DNA from: Planctomycetia bacterium
GTDB taxonomy: Bacteria; Planctomycetota; Phycisphaerae; UBA1845; Fen-1342
Assembly (NCBI GenBank): GCA_015709575.1
Contig: CP054190.1
Coordinates: 2,106,616-2,170,615 of the forward strand
DNA length: 64,000 bases
Direction of reading: 5' to 3'
Every line of letters begins with the position of its first letter. Within the stretch, counting starts at the first letter, position 1. The position numbers and the translations under genes were made by a program. The notes under the pieces are model-generated. The model ran no database searches. It was not told the origin of the DNA and saw only the letters and a program-made list of their open reading frames with translations. Positions 61,038 to 64,000 of this stretch are shown one piece after another.

Positions 61038-62903
61038 ATGTCCCCGCTTGCCCGTCTCGTGCTGATTTTTTTTGCCACGCTGCCGCCGGCCGGCATTTGT
61101 CCGGTCCTGCTGGCAGCCCCGGGCGATACGTCCGCCGACGCGGTGTTGGGGCAGACGGACTTTACCGCCGGCGCGGCCAACGCGGGCGGCGGTCCGACCG
61201 CCTCCACGTTGAACGAGCCGCGCGGATTGGTGGTGGATCGCGGGTCCGGTCGCCTGTTCGTCGCTGATAGTTTGAATCACCGCGTGCTGAGCTGGTCCAG
61301 CGCGGCCGCCTTCACAAACGGCCAGCCGGCGGACCTTGTGCTGGGTCAACCCGATTTCACCAGCAACGCCGCCAACCAGGGCGGCGCCGGACCCACCAAT
61401 CAAACGCTGAACGGCCCGAAGGGCGTGGCGACCGACAGCGCCGGACGCCTCTACGTCGCGGACTCGTTGAACATCCGCATCCTTCGCTTTGACCCGCCGT
61501 TCGTCACGAACATGCCCGCGGCAAGCGTGTTTGGTCAGGCCGGCAGCTTCACCACCGCTAATCAGGCCAGCATCATCAGCGCGACGGCGAACAACCTCGG
61601 CAACCCGGACGCCGTCGCCATCGACGCCGCCGACCGGCTTTATTGTGCCGATCGCTTTCTATCGCGCGTGACGATCTACCTGACCCCGCTGGTCAGCGCC
61701 ACTGCGGACCTTGTCATCGGCCAACCGAACCTCACGACCGCCGGTGCGGCGCTCAACGCCGCCGGCCTGGATCATTGCAGTGGGGTCGCGCTGGACGCGG
61801 CGGGCAACCTGTGGGTCGGCGATGAATTCAACAACCGCGTGACCATGTTCCCAGCGCCGCTCTCAAACGGGGCATCGGCAACGCGCGTCATCGGTCAACC
61901 GGATTTCACCAGCAACACCGCCAATAACGGCGGCCTGGGCGCCGCGACGATCAATTTTTCCGGCGCGTCGGCGGCGGTCGCCCTGAACACGATCACCGGC
62001 CGGCTATATGTCTCCGATGCGCTCAACCACCGAGTGCTTGAGTACGGTGAGCCTCTGAACAATTCCGTCGCTGCGCGCGTATTCGGCCAACCGAATTTCA
62101 CAACCGCCACGGCCAACACCGGCGGGCGGGGCGCAGCAACCCTCAACGACCCCGCCGGGGTCGCGACCGACGCGGACGGCAACCTGTACGTCAGTGATCG
62201 ACTGAATCACCGGGTGCTGCGATTTGACGCGCCGCGCACGGATTTGAGCGTTTCTGCTTCAGCCGCACCTGATCCGGTGACGCTTGGCGGCAATGTGACG
62301 TACAGCATCACGGTTGCGAACGCCGGTCCCTCGACGGCGACCAGCGTCGAGCTCACCGACACGCTGCCAACGGGAGCCGTACTGGTATCCGTGTCGGCGT
62401 CGCAGGGATCGTGCAGTGGAACGGGAACGGTTGCGTGTGCCCTGGGCACGATCGCGAGCGGATCCAGCGCGACGGTGACCATCGTCATAGCGCCGTCACA
62501 GGTAGGAACGGCGGTTCTGACGGCATCCGTGCAGGGCGCCGAGCGCGATCCGAACACGGGGAACAACTCCACTACGATCTCGACGACTGTCCAGGCGGCT
62601 GCGACCGGCGGAGGCGGCGGCAACGGATCCGGAAACGGGGGAAATGGCGGCGGAAACGGAAACAGCGGAGCGGGCGCCGTAGTCGATAGCGATGGCGACG
62701 GCGTGCCCGACGCGGAGGACAACTGTCCGAACGTGCCGAACCCCGATCAGGCCGATGCGGATGCGGACGGGACTGGTGACGCGTGCGAGGGAGACCCGAT
62801 GGCGGCGCCGGAGTGTGGGATGTGCGGCGCCGGCGCAGCGCCCGCGGGCCTGGCGCTGGCACCACTGCTGCTGATCTCGCGTCGGAAGTACCGCAGCCGG
62901 TAA
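61038..62903 (+). CDS. NHL-repeat surface protein with DUF11 domain, calcium-repeat and C-terminal anchor-like tail
   Basis: This 621-residue exported protein starts at ATG 61038 with AAGGAG five bases upstream. After the signal peptide come six NHL-type units (about 36-400) of the form GQ-x-DFT...GVA-x-D-x-x-G-x-LYV-x-D-x-x-NHRVL, predicting a six-blade propeller. A DUF11 beta-sandwich follows ('TLGGNVTYSITVANAGPSTA'), then a Gly/Asn linker and thrombospondin-type-3-like calcium repeats ('DSDGDGVPDAEDNCPNVPN'). The end is 'PECGMCGAGAAPAGLALAPL' then 'LLISRRKYRSR': a Cys-Gly pair, a hydrophobic stretch and a basic tail, resembling C-terminal sorting signals such as MYXO-CTERM. The ligand is unknown. 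Confidence 0.85.
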   Translation: MSPLARLVLIFFATLPPAGICPVLLAAPGDTSADAVLGQTDFTAGAANAGGGPTASTLNEPRGLVVDRGSGRLFVADSLNHRVLSWSSAAAFTNGQPADLVLGQPDFTSNAANQGGAGPTNQTLNGPKGVATDSAGRLYVADSLNIRILRFDPPFVTNMPAASVFGQAGSFTTANQASIISATANNLGNPDAVAIDAADRLYCADRFLSRVTIYLTPLVSATADLVIGQPNLTTAGAALNAAGLDHCSGVALDAAGNLWVGDEFNNRVTMFPAPLSNGASATRVIGQPDFTSNTANNGGLGAATINFSGASAAVALNTITGRLYVSDALNHRVLEYGEPLNNSVAARVFGQPNFTTATANTGGRGAATLNDPAGVATDADGNLYVSDRLNHRVLRFDAPRTDLSVSASAAPDPVTLGGNVTYSITVANAGPSTATSVELTDTLPTGAVLVSVSASQGSCSGTGTVACALGTIASGSSATVTIVIAPSQVGTAVLTASVQGAERDPNTGNNSTTISTTVQAAATGGGGGNGSGNGGNGGGNGNSGAGAVVDSDGDGVPDAEDNCPNVPNPDQADADADGTGDACEGDPMAAPECGMCGAGAAPAGLALAPLLLISRRKYRSR

Positions 62904-63082
62904 CCGGAACGCGGCGTCTATCGTTCAGCGCGCTTGGTGCAAAGCGATCCCGCAGCCGCGCGCCATTCGGATTGCATAGCTATCCCCGTCATCGGCTGCG
63001 GGCAGGTATGATCCGGCGCATGGACGCCTACAGCCACGATCCGCAGGATGGCAGACGCCGTCTCCCGACTCGATGGGGCCGA

Positions 63083-63697
63083 ATGAGCCTCCGCGCGTGT
63101 GCAGCCGGTTTGATCAGCGGCGCCGTGCTGCTCGCGCTGAGCGGGTGCGGGGCGACGCCGAATACGGACTTGAACCGCGAGCTGGTGAGACTGCGGGAGC
63201 GGTCGGCGCAGCAGGAGCGCGAGTTGGCGGCCCGATCGTCGACGATCGAAGAGTTGAACCGGCGGCTCTCGGTTGCTGGTGGGGTCGATGCAAAACAGCT
63301 TCAGTATTTCTATTATCCCGAGACGATCCAGGTCGCGCCGCTTTCCGGCGGGTATGACGAAGACGGCAAGCCGGGGGATGACGGCGTGGTGGTGTATCTG
63401 CGGCCGTTGGATCGCGACGGGGATGTAGTGAAGGTGGCGGGGACGATTCGCGTGCAATTGTTCGACCTGTCGCTACCGCCGGATCAAACCTACCTGGGCG
63501 AGCTGAGCGTCCCATTGGAAAAGTGCCGCGAGCACTGGTATGGCAAGCTGATGACGCAGCACTACACCGTCCGCGTTCCGTGGCAGCGGCCGCCGAGCGG
63601 TGAGGAGGTGACGGTGCGGGCGACATTCGCGAACCTGTTCCCGCAGCGGGTGGTGACGACGCAAGCGGTCGTGAAGGTGCGTCCACCCGCGCGTTGA
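63083..63697 (+). CDS. Putative lipoprotein with coiled-coil N-terminus
   Basis: ATG 63083 opens a lipoprotein signal ('MSLRACAAGLISGAVLLALS' then GC). In-frame starts at 63008 and 63020 would put an implausibly long basic tail before it, though none has a strong ribosome site. The 204-residue product has a charged heptad-like segment just after the Cys ('LNRELVRLRERSAQQERELA'). A beta-rich domain follows with 'YYPETIQVAPLSGGYDEDGK' and 'GVVVYLRPLDRDGDVVKVAG'. It is probably an envelope protein; no family function was recognised. Its stop overlaps the -35 hexamer of the following tRNA promoter. Confidence 0.78.
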   Translation: MSLRACAAGLISGAVLLALSGCGATPNTDLNRELVRLRERSAQQERELAARSSTIEELNRRLSVAGGVDAKQLQYFYYPETIQVAPLSGGYDEDGKPGDDGVVVYLRPLDRDGDVVKVAGTIRVQLFDLSLPPDQTYLGELSVPLEKCREHWYGKLMTQHYTVRVPWQRPPSGEEVTVRATFANLFPQRVVTTQAVVKVRPPAR

Positions 63698-63722
63698 CAA
63701 TTGGGCGAAGGGGCTGAACAAT
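63694..63722 (+). promoter_or_regulatory. Promoter of tRNA-Val
   Basis: A perfect TTGACA (63694-63699) and AACAAT (63717-63722) are 17 bases apart. This places transcription about 13 bases before the tRNA. Confidence 0.7.
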
Positions 63723-63741
63723 GCCTTGCGCCCGGAACAGC

Positions 63742-63815
63742 GGGCGATTAGCTCAGTTGGCTAGAGCGCCTGCTCGACACGCAGGAGGTCGCAGGTTCGA
63801 ATCCTGCATCGCCCA
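63742..63815 (+). tRNA. tRNA-Val (anticodon GAC)
   Basis: A full cloverleaf: acceptor stem GGGCGAT/ATCGCCC, D stem GCTC/GAGC, anticodon stem CCTGC/GCAGG with loop TCGACAC, a five-base variable region and T stem GCAGG/CCTGC with loop TTCGAAT. The 73rd base is A and CCA is not encoded. The anticodon is GAC. Position 33 is C instead of the almost universal U. Confidence 0.93.
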
Positions 63816-64000
63816 CTTCCCACACACGTTATCGGATATGTTTCATTAGCGCGACGCACGCGGACTGCTCGTGCCCGCGGGCGCGGGCTGCCGCGGTACC
63901 CGTGTGTCCGCTGCACCAGCGGGGCGCTTCGCGGGGACCGCCGCGATCGTCTGTCACAAGACCGCGGATTGACCCGCTGCGCAAGCGCCCGTACGATCAT
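63816..64000. other. Window end, no gene recognised
   Basis: After the tRNA no terminator or credible gene is seen. Open frames reaching the edge have no recognisable domain. Confidence 0.4.

Noticed and set aside
1-64000. CRISPR array, prophage, toxin-antitoxin or restriction-modification system
   Set aside because: No regularly spaced repeats, integrase, phage structural genes, methyltransferase/endonuclease pair or small coupled toxin genes were recognised in the window.

Overview
The window is GC-rich bacterial chromosome, gene-dense on both strands, and fits a member of the Planctomycetota, probably Phycisphaerae-like. This is inferred from several traits. There is a type II-pseudopilin-like protein with the FTLVELLVV leader and a late 'FLDGHAEW' motif. 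Two membrane proteins carry CxxC zinc ribbons of the 'NCGYDLRG' kind. Two ECF sigma/anti-sigma pairs are present, along with secreted DUF2961 and DNRLRE/DUF4091-like proteins. No rRNA, CRISPR array, prophage or intact insertion sequence was seen. One tRNA gene is present.

Layout. 1-3.6 kb: an FHA-domain protein cut by the window edge, the rpsO-pnp pair with an intercistronic hairpin, and thiol peroxidase. 3.8-11.2 kb: a secreted DUF2961 protein, a zinc-ribbon membrane protein translationally coupled to menG/ubiE, a pseudopilin-like protein and a two-domain M16 peptidase. 11.2-20 kb: folP, a polysaccharide-deacetylase-like protein coupled to an unusual ATP-grasp/low-molecular-weight tyrosine phosphatase fusion, a sugar isomerase-like TIM barrel, AMP nucleosidase and a CHASE2 adenylate cyclase. 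20-25.5 kb: ECF sigma/anti-sigma pair 1, a large secreted DNRLRE protein and NAD(P)HX epimerase. 25.6-28.9 kb: a methionine-salvage operon, mtnE-mtnB-mtnD-mtnC. 29.2-33.9 kb: trpB, a Memo-like protein, ECF/anti-sigma pair 2 and a sugar transferase.

34-45.3 kb: a complete Tad/Flp pilus locus on the minus strand, in the order flp, cpaA, tadE, cpaB, cpaC, vWA-TadG, cpaE, tadA, tadB, tadC. Two strong hairpins (after flp and after the vWA gene) probably set subunit ratios. 45.9-53.1 kb: a PPi-type phosphofructokinase, rpmI-rplT, an FAD oxidoreductase, a zinc-ribbon protein coupled to an alpha/beta hydrolase, and a PhoX/DUF839 protein. 53.2-59.9 kb: a small inverted-repeat element, an orphan E1-beta 2-oxoacid dehydrogenase subunit diverging from korA-korB, fumarylacetoacetase, and a conserved protein of unknown function diverging from it. 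60-64 kb: two lipoproteins, a six-blade NHL-repeat surface protein with a Cys-Gly/hydrophobic/basic C-terminus, and tRNA-Val(GAC).

Most of the window is core metabolism and envelope biology. The best candidates for under-described biology are the ATP-grasp/phosphatase fusion with its coupled deacetylase, the Cys-rich anti-sigma factor of pair 2, the C-terminal tail of the NHL protein, the cysteine-bearing bL35, tRNA-Val with C at position 33, and the small inverted-repeat element that supplies a stop codon.
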